Positions 52,987 through 64,000 of a DNA stretch of 64,000 nt are shown piece after piece. This DNA comes from Pseudomonas sp. MTM4. GTDB taxonomy: Bacteria; Pseudomonadota; Gammaproteobacteria; Pseudomonadales; Pseudomonadaceae. Positions within the stretch are counted from its first letter, which is position 1. Every line of letters starts with the position of its first letter. The notes beneath the pieces were generated by a model that worked only from the letters and a program-made list of their open reading frames with translations, searched no databases and was not told the DNA's origin. The stretch is from assembly GCF_019355055.1 (NCBI RefSeq), contig NZ_CP048411.1, positions 2,131,001-2,195,000 of the forward strand, written 5' to 3'. The position numbers were made by a program, and so were the translations under genes.

Positions 52987-53532
52987 CTAGCGCGTGCGAA
53001 TCTCGCCACGGGCCAGGCTCTCGACCGAGTTACCCAGCGGGTCGGAGGCTCCGAGGTCGGCACCGCGTTCGCGCAAGGCGTCGAGCAGCGTCTCGCGCTG
53101 GAACAGCGCGGCGTACATGGCCGGCGTCTGGCCGGCGGCGTTGCGCTGGTCCGGATTGCACTCGGTGGCCAGCAGGCGCTTGGCGATGCGCAGCTCGCCC
53201 TTGAAGATCGCGCCCATCAGGGCGGTGTTGCCGCGTTTGTCCTCGGCGCAGGCATCCGCACCGGCCGCAAGCAGCTGCTCTACGGTGTCCGCATGGCCGT
53301 TATAAGCGGCGAGGATCAAGGCCGTGTAACCCTTTTCGTCGGCGGTGTTCAGGTCAAACCCCGCCTGGATGAATTCGTCGAGGATCGGGCTATCGCCGTG
53401 CCTCGCGGCATCGAAGAAATAATCGCGCAACTGGGCGTGTACCTGTTCGGCATCCGCCGCGATGGGCTCGCCCTGCGCCAGTGCATATCCACTACCCAGC
53501 CAGAGGGCAGCCAGCAGAATCAGGTTTTTCAT
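52987..53532 (-). CDS. ankB: Periplasmic ankyrin-repeat protein AnkB
   Basis: The 181-residue protein has a signal peptide (about 1-20, ending SGYALAQ) and four to five ankyrin repeats (for example DEKGYTALILAAYNGHADTVEQLLAAGAD and KRGNTALMGAIFKGELRIAKRLLA). It is encoded 80 bp downstream of katB, as in P. aeruginosa, where AnkB is needed for full KatB activity. The ATG at 53532 was chosen for the AGAG just upstream; MKRNAM at 53547 is an alternative. Confidence 0.92.
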   Translation of the reverse strand: MKNLILLAALWLGSGYALAQGEPIAADAEQVHAQLRDYFFDAARHGDSPILDEFIQAGFDLNTADEKGYTALILAAYNGHADTVEQLLAAGADACAEDKRGNTALMGAIFKGELRIAKRLLATECNPDQRNAAGQTPAMYAALFQRETLLDALRERGADLGASDPLGNSVESLARGEIRTR

Positions 53533-53612
53533 TGCGTTTCTCTTCATACGAGAAGCCCGCGGCAGACGCCATGGGCCGGGGAATGGCCGGCTGCGTGGGC
53601 CGGCCGGGTGCA

Positions 53613-55157
53613 TCAGTCTTCCAGCTCGGCGGCCAGCGCCTTGACCTTCTGCAGGTCGCCCTTGGCCACCTTGGTCAGGCCTTCGCCGTACTCGGCATCA
53701 GCCTTGTAGAAGTACGACAGCAGGTGATGGCGCGCTTCCTCGTCGGTCTTGGCCAGTTCTCCACCGAGGGTAGCGATCAGGTCTTTCTGCTCCTTGCGGG
53801 TGAAGGAACGGAACAGTTCACCGGTCTGCTTGAAGTCTTGCGTGCGGTAGATCGGCGCCTGCTGAGTGGTACCCGAGAGTTCCAGCTGGCTGTACAGGCC
53901 ACGCGACTCTTCTTCACGGCTCAGACGACGGCTCGGCTGGTAGTTCACGCTGGTGGTGGTGTTGCCGCCGTTGAGCTGGCCATCCTGGTTGCCGTTGTTG
54001 ACCGGCGCTTTGGGCTGGTTGATCGGCAGGCTCATGTGGTTGGCACCGATGCGGTACATCTGGGTATCGGCATAGGCGAACAGACGGCCTTGCAGCAGTC
54101 GGTCCTCGGAGGGCTCGATGCCAGGAACCAGGTTGGACGGTGCCATGGCGACCTGCTCGGTCTCTTGGAAGACGTTGTCCGGGTTCTTGTTCAGCACCAT
54201 GGTGCCGATCTTCTTCGAGGGCACCAGCGCCTCGGGCCAGATCTTGGTGGCATCCAGCGGATCGAACTCGAACTTGGCCAGCTCTTCCGACTTGACCACC
54301 TGCAGGTACAGGTCCCACTTCGGATAGTCGCCGTTGTCGATGGCCGTGATCAGGTCGCGAGTCATGTGGCTGTAGTCACGGCCCTGGGTTTCCTGCACCT
54401 GCTTGGGATCAAGGTTCTTGATGCCCTGCTGCGATTTCCAGGCGAACTTGACATAGTGCACCTGGCCTTCGTCGTTGATCAGCTTGTAGGAATGCACGCT
54501 GCTGCCGTCCATGAAGCGGTAGCCGGCCGGCGTACCGTAGTTGGAGTACAGGCGGGTCAGGGTCTGGATGGATTCGGGGTGGTAGGACAGGAAATCCATC
54601 CGACGGCTGTCGTCGTCCAGGTTGGTGCGCGGGTCGGTCTTGAACGCGTGGACCATGTCCGGGAACTTGATGGCGTCGCGGATGAAGAAGGTCGGGAAGT
54701 TGTTGCCGACCAGATCCCAGTTGCCATCAGCGGTGTAGAACTTGGTGGCGAAGCCGCGTGGGTCGCGCAGGGTTTCCGGCGAGTGACTGTTGTTGGTCAC
54801 TGCGGAGAAGCGCACAAATACCGGCGTGGTGGCGCCTTTGTCGAAGACCTTGGCGATGGTCAGGTCGGAAATGTCGGCGGTGGAGGTGAATTCACCGTGG
54901 GCGCCGGTGCCGCGGGCATGGACCACACGCTCCGGCACGCGCTCGCGGTCGAAGCGCTGCAATTTCTGCAGCAGTTGCACGTCCTGCAGCAGCACTGGAC
55001 CGTTCGGGCCAGCGGTCTGGGAGTTCTGGTTGTTGCCAACCGGCGCACCGTTGTCGCGGGTCAGTGGAGCAGCATAGGCGGATAGTGACAGCAGGCTCGC
55101 GCAAAGCGCGCCCACTAGCGTGCGGGCAGGCAAGGCGCCTGGCAGGTAACGATTCAT
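53613..55157 (-). CDS. katB: Periplasmic catalase KatB
   Basis: The 514-residue heme catalase has a signal peptide (about 1-29, ending SAYA), which is typical of KatB. The catalytic H80 (RVVHARGTGAHG), the Asn near 152 (GNNFPTFFIRD) and the heme-ligand Tyr in RLFAYADTQMYRIG are all present. It detoxifies H2O2 in the periplasm. ankB follows. OxyR control is known for katB in P. aeruginosa; I could not pick out a clear OxyR site in the 164-bp upstream gap. Confidence 0.95.
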   Translation of the reverse strand: MNRYLPGALPARTLVGALCASLLSLSAYAAPLTRDNGAPVGNNQNSQTAGPNGPVLLQDVQLLQKLQRFDRERVPERVVHARGTGAHGEFTSTADISDLTIAKVFDKGATTPVFVRFSAVTNNSHSPETLRDPRGFATKFYTADGNWDLVGNNFPTFFIRDAIKFPDMVHAFKTDPRTNLDDDSRRMDFLSYHPESIQTLTRLYSNYGTPAGYRFMDGSSVHSYKLINDEGQVHYVKFAWKSQQGIKNLDPKQVQETQGRDYSHMTRDLITAIDNGDYPKWDLYLQVVKSEELAKFEFDPLDATKIWPEALVPSKKIGTMVLNKNPDNVFQETEQVAMAPSNLVPGIEPSEDRLLQGRLFAYADTQMYRIGANHMSLPINQPKAPVNNGNQDGQLNGGNTTTSVNYQPSRRLSREEESRGLYSQLELSGTTQQAPIYRTQDFKQTGELFRSFTRKEQKDLIATLGGELAKTDEEARHHLLSYFYKADAEYGEGLTKVAKGDLQKVKALAAELED

Positions 55158-55321
55158 CTAGTCGTCCTCTTCTCATTTTGGATTGCGTCTGGGACGCGGC
55201 GAGGAGACTAGAGCGGTGCGCCGTGCAGCCGAAATTGAATAAGCGAAGCGGCGCGATAGGAAAATTCTGGTTGTTTCGCAAACGCAGGCGGTTCAGGCTC
55301 GCAACGCAACGTAAAACAAGA

Positions 55322-56002
55322 TCAATGCACGTCCATACCCAATAGCTGCGCGCTGGCTTGCTGCTCTTGCCTTTCGCTCAGCTGCAGCTGCGTCAGATAG
55401 GCAGCCAGGGACTCTATTTCCGCCTCAGACAGTTTGTCGGCGATGCCGATCATCACCGAACCCGCACGGCTTGGCTCGTGGTTACGAAAACGCGTCAGCG
55501 CGGTGCGGATGTACTCGGCGGACTGGCCGGCCAGGCGCGGCATGGTCTCTCGACCTTCGGCATGTTCGCCATGGCAGCCGGTACAGGTGCGCTGGAAAAG
55601 TGTCGCACCCTGCTGAACCAGCGCCGCATCGCCTGCAGTCGCAGCAGGTACGACCTTCTGCTGGCTGAAATAGACGGCGATATTGACCCGGTCCTCGAGC
55701 GTCAGATTCTTCGCCAGCTTCGACATCACGTAATCGGTGCGCTCACCCTCGGCGAATTTCTCGAACGACTGGAACAGGTAAACCGGGTTCTGCGAGGCGA
55801 GATTGGGAATGTGCGGCCGCTTGCTATTGCCGTCCTCACCGTGGCAGTAGCCGCAGAACAGCGCGCGCTCCTGACCGGCTGCATAAGCCTGCTCGCGTCG
55901 CTCGGCATCGGCCATCAGGTAGTTGAAGCGCTCCATCGCCGTCTCGTTGGAGTGAGCGAATGAAGCGAAGCAGCTGAGCATCAGAACGGCGATAAAGCGC
56001 AT
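55322..56002 (-). CDS. Diheme cytochrome c (c4-like)
   Basis: The 226-residue protein has a signal peptide (about 1-19, ending SFAHS) and two heme c sites, CGYCH (about residue 51) and CTGCH (about 146), each followed by a likely axial Met. The layout fits cytochrome c4, a periplasmic electron carrier to terminal oxidases. The ATG at 56002 gives a proper signal peptide. It lies 164 bp upstream of katB on the same strand. Confidence 0.92.
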   Translation of the reverse strand: MRFIAVLMLSCFASFAHSNETAMERFNYLMADAERREQAYAAGQERALFCGYCHGEDGNSKRPHIPNLASQNPVYLFQSFEKFAEGERTDYVMSKLAKNLTLEDRVNIAVYFSQQKVVPAATAGDAALVQQGATLFQRTCTGCHGEHAEGRETMPRLAGQSAEYIRTALTRFRNHEPSRAGSVMIGIADKLSEAEIESLAAYLTQLQLSERQEQQASAQLLGMDVH

Positions 56003-56310
56003 GCGAAAAGTCCGGCACGGTGAACAGAAACTTGAATAGCCGGGACTATAAGGAGAAATACAGACGCGATACTGGCGCAAATCAATAAAGCATCACACTA
56101 CGAGCCTGGAGGAGCCTGGAGCGTGAGCACTTTGAAATTGCCTACAACACCAGTCGACCGAAAGAGCCACCAGGAACTGCATCCAATGCTGCGCGCTATT
56201 GCCACATTGACCCCTCGAACAAAAACTGGAGGCAACAAAGCAAGCAATGCACACAGCCGCTTCGTATTCGACTAAAGTAGCGCCCCTTTTCGCCAGGATG
56301 AGCCGCGCAC

Positions 56311-56793
56311 ATGCTTGATGGACATGCCGAACTGACCATGACCGTATTGATGACCCCGGACAAGGCCAACTTCTCCGGCAACGTCCATGGCGGCACGCTG
56401 CTGAAGTACCTCGACGAAGTCGCCTATGCCTGCGCCAGCCGTTACGCCGGGCAGTACGTGGTGACCCTGTCGGTGGATCAGGTCAATTTCCGCCAGCCTG
56501 TACATGTCGGCGAGCTGGTGACTTTTCTCGCCTCGGTCAACTACGTCGGTACCACTTCGATGGAAATCGGCATCAAGGTCGTCACCGAAGACATTCGGCA
56601 AAAGACGGTTCGCCACACCAACAGCTGCTTCTTCACCATGGTCGCGGTCGGTGAGGATGGCCGTCCGGCCAGCGTTCCCCCTCTACAGCCGCAAACGCCG
56701 GACCAAAAGCGCCGCTTCGCCCAGGCCCAGCAACGCCGGCAAATCCGCCGCGAGCTGGAAGAGCGCTACCGTGCGATCAAGGACGACTACTGA
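56311..56793 (+). CDS. Acyl-CoA thioesterase (hotdog fold, YciA-like)
   Basis: The 160-residue protein has the hotdog-domain marks NFSGNVHGGTLLKYLDEVAYACASRYA and the catalytic Asp region, then VTLSVDQVNFRQPVHVGE. It hydrolyses acyl-CoA. The C-terminal tail (QKRRFAQAQQRRQIRRELEERYR) is a basic helix. The upstream 308-bp gap 56003-56310 shows only promoter space and a duplicated AGCCTGGAG at 56105-56121. Confidence 0.9.
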   Translation: MLDGHAELTMTVLMTPDKANFSGNVHGGTLLKYLDEVAYACASRYAGQYVVTLSVDQVNFRQPVHVGELVTFLASVNYVGTTSMEIGIKVVTEDIRQKTVRHTNSCFFTMVAVGEDGRPASVPPLQPQTPDQKRRFAQAQQRRQIRRELEERYRAIKDDY

Positions 56794-56950
56794 GTTCAGT
56801 TCGCCTCATAGGGCCACTCCGCCGCTCTCAGATGGCGGAGTCGGCACGCTTTCAAAATCCCACCCTGGCGATCAGTGCTGCGTCCGCGCCTGATGGAATA
56901 AAACCTTATACACTTCGCGGCTTTTCCCCTTTGCCAGTAGAGGACTCGCC

Positions 56951-57292
56951 GTGAGCGCTTTACCACCCTGCCCCCAATGCAGCTCCGAATACACCTATGA
57001 AGACGGCCAGTTGCTGGTCTGTCCAGAATGCGCGCACGAGTGGTCGACCAGCGCAGCGGAGAGCGCTGGCGACGACCAAAAGGTGATCAAGGATTCGGTG
57101 GGCAATCCCCTGCAGGACGGCGATACCATCACCGTCATCAAGGACCTCAAGGTCAAAGGTTCATCGCTGGTGGTAAAGGTCGGCACCAAGGTCAAGAACA
57201 TCCGTCTGGTCGACGGCGATCATGATATCGATTGCAAGATCGAAGGCATCGGGGCGATGAAGCTAAAGTCGGAGTTTGTTCGTAAGGTATAG
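56951..57292 (+). CDS. yjdM: YjdM (PhnA-domain) zinc-ribbon protein
   Basis: The 113-residue protein has an N-terminal zinc ribbon, CPQC-x15-CPEC, and a C-terminal PhnA/YjdM domain ([36 protein letters not shown]). The old name PhnA is misleading; it has no established role in phosphonate use and is encoded far from the phn genes. It starts with GTG at 56951 after AGAGGA. A hairpin terminator lies downstream. Confidence 0.93.
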   Translation: MSALPPCPQCSSEYTYEDGQLLVCPECAHEWSTSAAESAGDDQKVIKDSVGNPLQDGDTITVIKDLKVKGSSLVVKVGTKVKNIRLVDGDHDIDCKIEGIGAMKLKSEFVRKV

Positions 57293-57352
57293 AGCAAAGC
57301 CGAAAGCTTCGCAGCGAGGGGCGGGCCTTCTAAAATCGATGAGGTATGCACT

Positions 57353-57376
57353 TTTGGCTTTGGCTTTGGCTTTGGC
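57353..57376. repeat. Tandem repeat (TTTGGC)x4
   Basis: Four perfect TTTGGC units lie between yjdM and speA, just before the shared terminator. The unit also appears, inverted, in the terminator stem as AAGCCAAAGC. Confidence 0.8.
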
Positions 57377-57413
57377 TCTCGGCGCGATGCTTTGGGCCTG
57401 CCGGCAGGTCTAC

Positions 57414-57438
57414 GGCCCGCTTTAAGCCAAAGCGGGCC
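57414..57438. terminator. Bidirectional hairpin between yjdM and speA
   Basis: GGCCCGCTTT and AAAGCGGGCC form a perfect 10-bp stem with a 5-nt loop, 8 bp from the speA stop. It suits both converging genes. Confidence 0.7.
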
Positions 57439-57446
57439 CCCACAGC

Positions 57447-59360
57447 TCAAGGCGTGAGATAAGACGAGCGCGTCAGCCCCAGCCGCAGCGCGTCGATGTA
57501 CTGGGTGCGCTCCTTGGCGCTGAGCCGGGCGCTGGAAACCTTGTCACGGTAGTAAGTCATCAGCTCCTCTGGCGACAGGTGCACGTAGCGCAGCATGTCC
57601 TCGATGGTGTCGTGGGTCTCGATACCGGCGTGGTAATAGCTGCCATCTTCGCGCTGGTAGACGTTCACCGAATCGGTGTCGCCGAACAGGTTGTGCATGT
57701 CGCCTAGAATTTCCTGGTAGGCACCGACCAGGAAGACGCCGAGGAAATACTCCTCCCCCGCCTGGATCTCATGCACCGGCATACTGTTCTCGATGCTCTG
57801 CTCGTCGACGTAGTGCTTGATTTTACCGTCCGAGTCGCAGGTCAGGTCCTGCAGCACGGCACGGCGCACCGGCTCCTCGCTCAGACGTTGTAGCGGCACG
57901 ATCGGCAGAATCTGGTCGATCGCCCAGGTATCCGGCAGGCTCTGGAATACCGAAAAATTGCAAATGTACTTGTCCGCCAGCTTGTCGTTCAGCTCGTCGA
58001 GTACGGCACGATGGGAACGCTGGCGCGCCTTCAGCTGGTTGTACAGGCGACGGCAGATAGCGAAGTAGCTCTGCTCGGCTAATGCCTTCTGCGCCAGCGA
58101 CAGCTTGCCGGACGCATACTGAGCTGCGGCCTCGCTAATGTAGTGAGTGGCGCGCCAATAGGTTTCGGTAACCATCTCCGGATCGGTCGGCCCGAGCAGA
58201 TCGGCCAGCGACTGGACTATATCGGGCAATTCGTCGTAGTTCTCGATGGTCGGCGCCTCATCGTTGTGGCGCTCGAAGTCGGTCACCTGCATCACCAGCA
58301 CAGCGTGGTGCGCAGTCATCGCCCGGCCACTTTCGGAGAAGATATGCGGATGCGGCAGCTCCTGCCGGTCGCAGAACTCCTTGAGCATGCCGACCACGGT
58401 GCCGGCGTATTCGTCGATGTCGTAGTTGATCGAGCTGGCATTACGCGAATGAGTGCCGTCGTAATCGACCCCCAAACCGCCGCCGACATCGATATGGTCG
58501 ACCGGCAAGCCCAGCGCGCGCAGCTCGGCGTAATAACGAATGGCTTCCCGGAAACCTTCGCGGTAATCGGCTAGGTTGGCGATCTGCGAGCCCATGTGGA
58601 AATGCAGCAACCGCACTCCCTGCTCGACGCCCGCGGCGCGGAAGCGCTCGATGACAGTCAACAGCTGAGCCGCCGACAAACCGAACTTGGACTTTTCACC
58701 GCCAGTGTCGGCCCACTTGCTTGAGGCCAGCGAGGACAACCGCACGCGCAAACCAACCTGCGGAACGAGCTTCAGCTCGGCGGCTTCGTCGATGACCAGC
58801 CCTACTTCGGACATTTTCTCGATGACGATGAAGACGTTGTGTCCCAGCTTCTGCCCCATCAGCGCCAGCCGAATGAACTCACGGTCCTTGTAGCCGTTGC
58901 AGACGATGGTGCCACCTTTAGGCGCCAGTGCCAGCACCGCCATCAGCTCAGGCTTGGAGCCGGCCTCCAGGCCGATAGCGACGTTCTGCGTGGCGATAAT
59001 GTTCTCCACTACCGCCTCCTGCTGATTGACCTTAATCGGATACAGCGCGGTGTACTTGCTCTGGTATTCGAGGCGCTCGATGTTGGCATCGAAGGCGCCA
59101 GTTAAACGACGCACACGGTCCTGCAGAATATCGGGGAAGCGCACCAACAGCGGTAGTGTCAAACCGGCGTCACGTAACAGCTCGATCAGGCCGGTAAATT
59201 CGATGGGCTCTCCGCTTGGCCCCTGCGGACGTACTTCGACATGGCCCTCGTCACTGATCGAAAAGTAACCGGCACCCCAGTGACGAATTCCGTAAACGCT
59301 ACGGCTATCCGCTGCGGTCCATTGGCTGCCGTCATCTTTACGTGTGCGTCGTACGGGCAT
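57447..59360 (-). CDS. speA: Biosynthetic arginine decarboxylase
   Basis: The 637-residue PLP enzyme converts arginine to agmatine, the first step to putrescine by the agmatine route. The PLP lysine lies in [11 protein letters not shown] (about residue 107), [10 protein letters not shown] follows, the glycine-rich [14 protein letters not shown] loop binds the phosphate, and the C-terminal catalytic Cys is in [10 protein letters not shown] (about 524). The length matches bacterial SpeA (about 630-660). AGGAGG precedes the ATG. Confidence 0.96.
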   Translation of the reverse strand: MPVRRTRKDDGSQWTAADSRSVYGIRHWGAGYFSISDEGHVEVRPQGPSGEPIEFTGLIELLRDAGLTLPLLVRFPDILQDRVRRLTGAFDANIERLEYQSKYTALYPIKVNQQEAVVENIIATQNVAIGLEAGSKPELMAVLALAPKGGTIVCNGYKDREFIRLALMGQKLGHNVFIVIEKMSEVGLVIDEAAELKLVPQVGLRVRLSSLASSKWADTGGEKSKFGLSAAQLLTVIERFRAAGVEQGVRLLHFHMGSQIANLADYREGFREAIRYYAELRALGLPVDHIDVGGGLGVDYDGTHSRNASSINYDIDEYAGTVVGMLKEFCDRQELPHPHIFSESGRAMTAHHAVLVMQVTDFERHNDEAPTIENYDELPDIVQSLADLLGPTDPEMVTETYWRATHYISEAAAQYASGKLSLAQKALAEQSYFAICRRLYNQLKARQRSHRAVLDELNDKLADKYICNFSVFQSLPDTWAIDQILPIVPLQRLSEEPVRRAVLQDLTCDSDGKIKHYVDEQSIENSMPVHEIQAGEEYFLGVFLVGAYQEILGDMHNLFGDTDSVNVYQREDGSYYHAGIETHDTIEDMLRYVHLSPEELMTYYRDKVSSARLSAKERTQYIDALRLGLTRSSYLTP

Positions 59361-59476
59361 CTAGGCCTCCTGATATGAGATTACCTACCGAGCGTAGAGC
59401 ACGGCAGAAAGCTATCCGATTGGACAGCCGGTGCGCCAAGTAATAAGCACAAAATTTGATTAGTCGGATATCGAAC

Positions 59477-59848
59477 TCAGCCGCCGGATTTTTTGGCCGT
59501 GAATCCGAGCTTGATCAGCTCATCTAGCAGCAGTTGAACATGATCGCCCTGAATCTCGATGATCCCGTCCTTGAGCGCGCCGCCAGTACCGCAACGGCGC
59601 TTGAGCGCGCTGGCGAGCTCTTTGAGCTCCGCTTCCGCAAGGGGCACGCCAGCAACAGTCGTCACGGTCTTGCCGCCGCGCCCTTTGATCTCCCGACGCA
59701 CGCGGGCGATACCATCACCTTCAGGAATCGCCTGCTGCTTGCAGATACAGGCATTCAACGGCTGATTGCAATCGGGGCAATGACGTCCTGCGTCTGTGGA
59801 AAACACCAGCCCGCCAAGACTGGAGAATGATGTGGTTTTCTTGGCCAC
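59477..59848 (-). CDS. yciH: SUI1/YciH translation-initiation-factor-like protein
   Basis: The 123-residue protein is a bacterial eIF1/SUI1 homologue. An N-terminal zinc-like CPDCNQPLNACIC region precedes the SUI1 domain (VRREIKGRGGKTVTTVAGV, ALKRRCGTGGALKDGIIEIQGDHVQLLLDELIKLGF). YciH may affect start-site fidelity. It is encoded 116 bp upstream of speA on the same strand. Confidence 0.93.
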   Translation of the reverse strand: MAKKTTSFSSLGGLVFSTDAGRHCPDCNQPLNACICKQQAIPEGDGIARVRREIKGRGGKTVTTVAGVPLAEAELKELASALKRRCGTGGALKDGIIEIQGDHVQLLLDELIKLGFTAKKSGG

Positions 59849-60137
59849 GCGAACCTCTTGAACAAAAACCGCAGCCCCAACACACCGAGACCGCCAGAGT
59901 TCGTCAATTTAGCAGTAATTGTATTTCTCTCGAAGGATTGCTCGCGTCATTATCGGTGAACAGATTGAACAACAGTGGAACGATTTCTCAAGCATTCCGA
60001 ACGATCAGTACCTGCTAAGCGAACCTTTTCAAACTCGATCTTGGGGTTGGACCTAGGGCGTCGGCATGGCTGGTGACGTTTTCGCAGGCCTTGCACAGAG
60101 CCGTCTCTACAGCTTAATAATTTCTCTGGCGCAAAGA

Positions 60138-60173
60138 CAAACCCCGACCTTCTTACGAGGGCCGGGGGTTTGG
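60138..60173 (-). terminator. rRNA operon terminator
   Basis: CAAACCCCGACC and GGCCGGGGGTTTG pair with one mismatch around an 11-nt loop and are followed on the minus strand by a T-containing tail, just past 5S. The gap 59849-60137 holds no gene that I can support; it should contain the promoter of the SUI1 gene. Confidence 0.8.
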
Positions 60174-60180
60174 TGTAGAA

Positions 60181-60297
60181 GCTTGACGATGACCTACTCT
60201 CACATGGGGAGACCCCACACTACCATCGGCGATGCGTCGTTTCACTGCTGAGTTCGGGATGGGATCAGGTGGTTCCAACGCTCTATGGTCGTCAAGC
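60181..60297 (-). rRNA. rrf: 5S ribosomal RNA
   Basis: The minus strand reads GCTTGACGACCATAGAGCG at its 5' end and ends GGTCATCGTCAAGC, which pair as helix I of pseudomonad 5S rRNA. The length is about 117 nt. The ends are set by helix I and may be off by a base or two. Confidence 0.96.
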
Positions 60298-60452
60298 AAT
60301 TCGGTTGCTGCCTCGGGATTTAGCCGCTGCAGCGAATCGGGCATGTGATGGTGTTGCTGTGTTTTGGTTCGCTTTGCGAGCGATGCGTCTTTTCGGTTTG
60401 TTTGTCGACTTCAACCGTCTGACACGCAAACATCAAATTGTTTGGGTGTTAT

Positions 60453-63341
<2,889 letters not shown>

Positions 63342-63596
63342 TATAACCCCAAGCAATCTGGTTACTGTCTATAACGTGAAGACGACATTCGCCGAAAATC
63401 CGCATTCTTGCTCATAAAGAGCAATTCGCAAATTTTACCTTAGCCTGAATAATCACCAGTGAAAGTGATCACTCAGTCTATTTCTATCACATACCCAAAT
63501 TTTTAAAGAACAGTTCTGGCGCAAAGACCAGAAATCAATACTCTCGAACGTCCGTTCGGAGCACTCATTTCTGAGCTTTCAGCGATTATCGAGTAA
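63342..63596 (-). other. tRNA-Ala to 23S spacer with boxA-like antitermination signal
   Basis: The 255-bp AT-rich spacer carries TGTTCTTTAAAA on the minus strand (63502-63513), which resembles boxA (TGCTCTTTAACA), and a second TTGCTCTTTATGAGC at 63410-63424 that also forms a small hairpin. These fit rRNA antitermination and processing. Confidence 0.6.
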
Positions 63597-63672
63597 TGGT
63601 GGAGCCAAGCGGGATCGAACCGCTGACCTCCTGCGTGCAAAGCAGGCGCTCTCCCAGCTGAGCTATGGCCCC
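63597..63672 (-). tRNA. tRNA-Ala (anticodon TGC)
   Basis: The 76-nt gene begins GGGGCCATAGCTCAG and ends GGCTCCACCA with CCA encoded. The anticodon arm CTGCTTTGCACGCAG gives TGC. It lies in the 16S-23S spacer. Confidence 0.97.
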
Positions 63673-63702
63673 ATCTACAGATCGGCCACATCCCATGACA
63701 AT

Positions 63703-63779
<77 letters not shown>

Positions 63780-63870
63780 AATCGTCTCTCTCGGGTCGAA
63801 ACCCAATCGCTTTTCGCTAGTGAATCAAGCAATTCGTGTGGGAACTTATGAAGAAGCTGAAGTCTTCGAT

Positions 63871-64000
<130 letters not shown>

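Noticed and set aside
56951..57292. Linking yjdM (old name phnA) to the phosphonate operon
   Set aside because: The name is historical; the gene is 22 kb away from the phn genes and the domain has no established phosphonate role.
57353..57376. CRISPR array
   Set aside because: The 6-bp units have no spacers, and no cas genes are in the window.

Overview
The window is GC-rich, gene-dense chromosomal DNA from a gammaproteobacterium of the Pseudomonas lineage. The gene content (phhRABC, katB-ankB, biosynthetic speA, a PctA-type chemoreceptor, pseudomonad rRNA operon) and the REP-type repeats fit the Pseudomonas stutzeri group (Stutzerimonas) best. That placement is an inference from gene families, not from an alignment. 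I see no prophage, insertion sequence or CRISPR array.

Region 1 (1-22353) is mostly amino-acid catabolism. The 5' part of phhR faces the phhABC genes for phenylalanine-to-tyrosine conversion and transamination. After an orphan EAL phosphodiesterase, a Fur-boxed siderophore-uptake cluster (AraC regulator, TonB receptor, DUF2218 protein, IroE-like esterase) and a PctA-like chemoreceptor, catabolism resumes on the minus strand: two NSS transporters, maiA, hpd, an amino-acid dehydrogenase and a fused indolepyruvate:ferredoxin oxidoreductase. A divergent Lrp-type regulator closes the block. Six of these genes carry an AANAANAA (Crc/Hfq-type) element just upstream of the start codon, and hpd has two TyrR/PhhR-like boxes, so the block looks jointly controlled.

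Region 2 (22361-34351) is a complete C-P lyase operon, phnCDEFGHIJKLMN-phnP, tightly overlapped, without phnO. It is preceded by an 11-bp-periodic Pho box and a leader hairpin that reaches the phnC Shine-Dalgarno, and it is followed by an MFS transporter gene in the same direction.

Region 3 (34439-44975) is mixed housekeeping and envelope genes: a DUF192 protein, a Na+/H+ antiporter, an endonuclease VIII-like glycosylase, an RluA-family pseudouridine synthase, a DUF899 protein and a PoxB-like TPP enzyme. It ends in a compact signalling locus: two tandem PepSY proteins, an OmpR-type regulator and a PhoQ-like kinase, all overlapping, opposite a CusF-like protein and a third PepSY protein.

Region 4 (45000-46312) has no convincing gene. 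It holds REP elements and two divergent copies of a roughly 240-bp repeat arranged as a long imperfect palindrome.

Region 5 (46313-59848) carries sbcDC, cytochrome b561, a PhyH-type dioxygenase, katB-ankB, a diheme cytochrome c, an acyl-CoA thioesterase, yjdM, speA and a SUI1/YciH protein. Region 6 (60138-64000) is an rRNA operon read leftward: 16S (3' end only), tRNA-Ile, tRNA-Ala, 23S and 5S, with a terminator.
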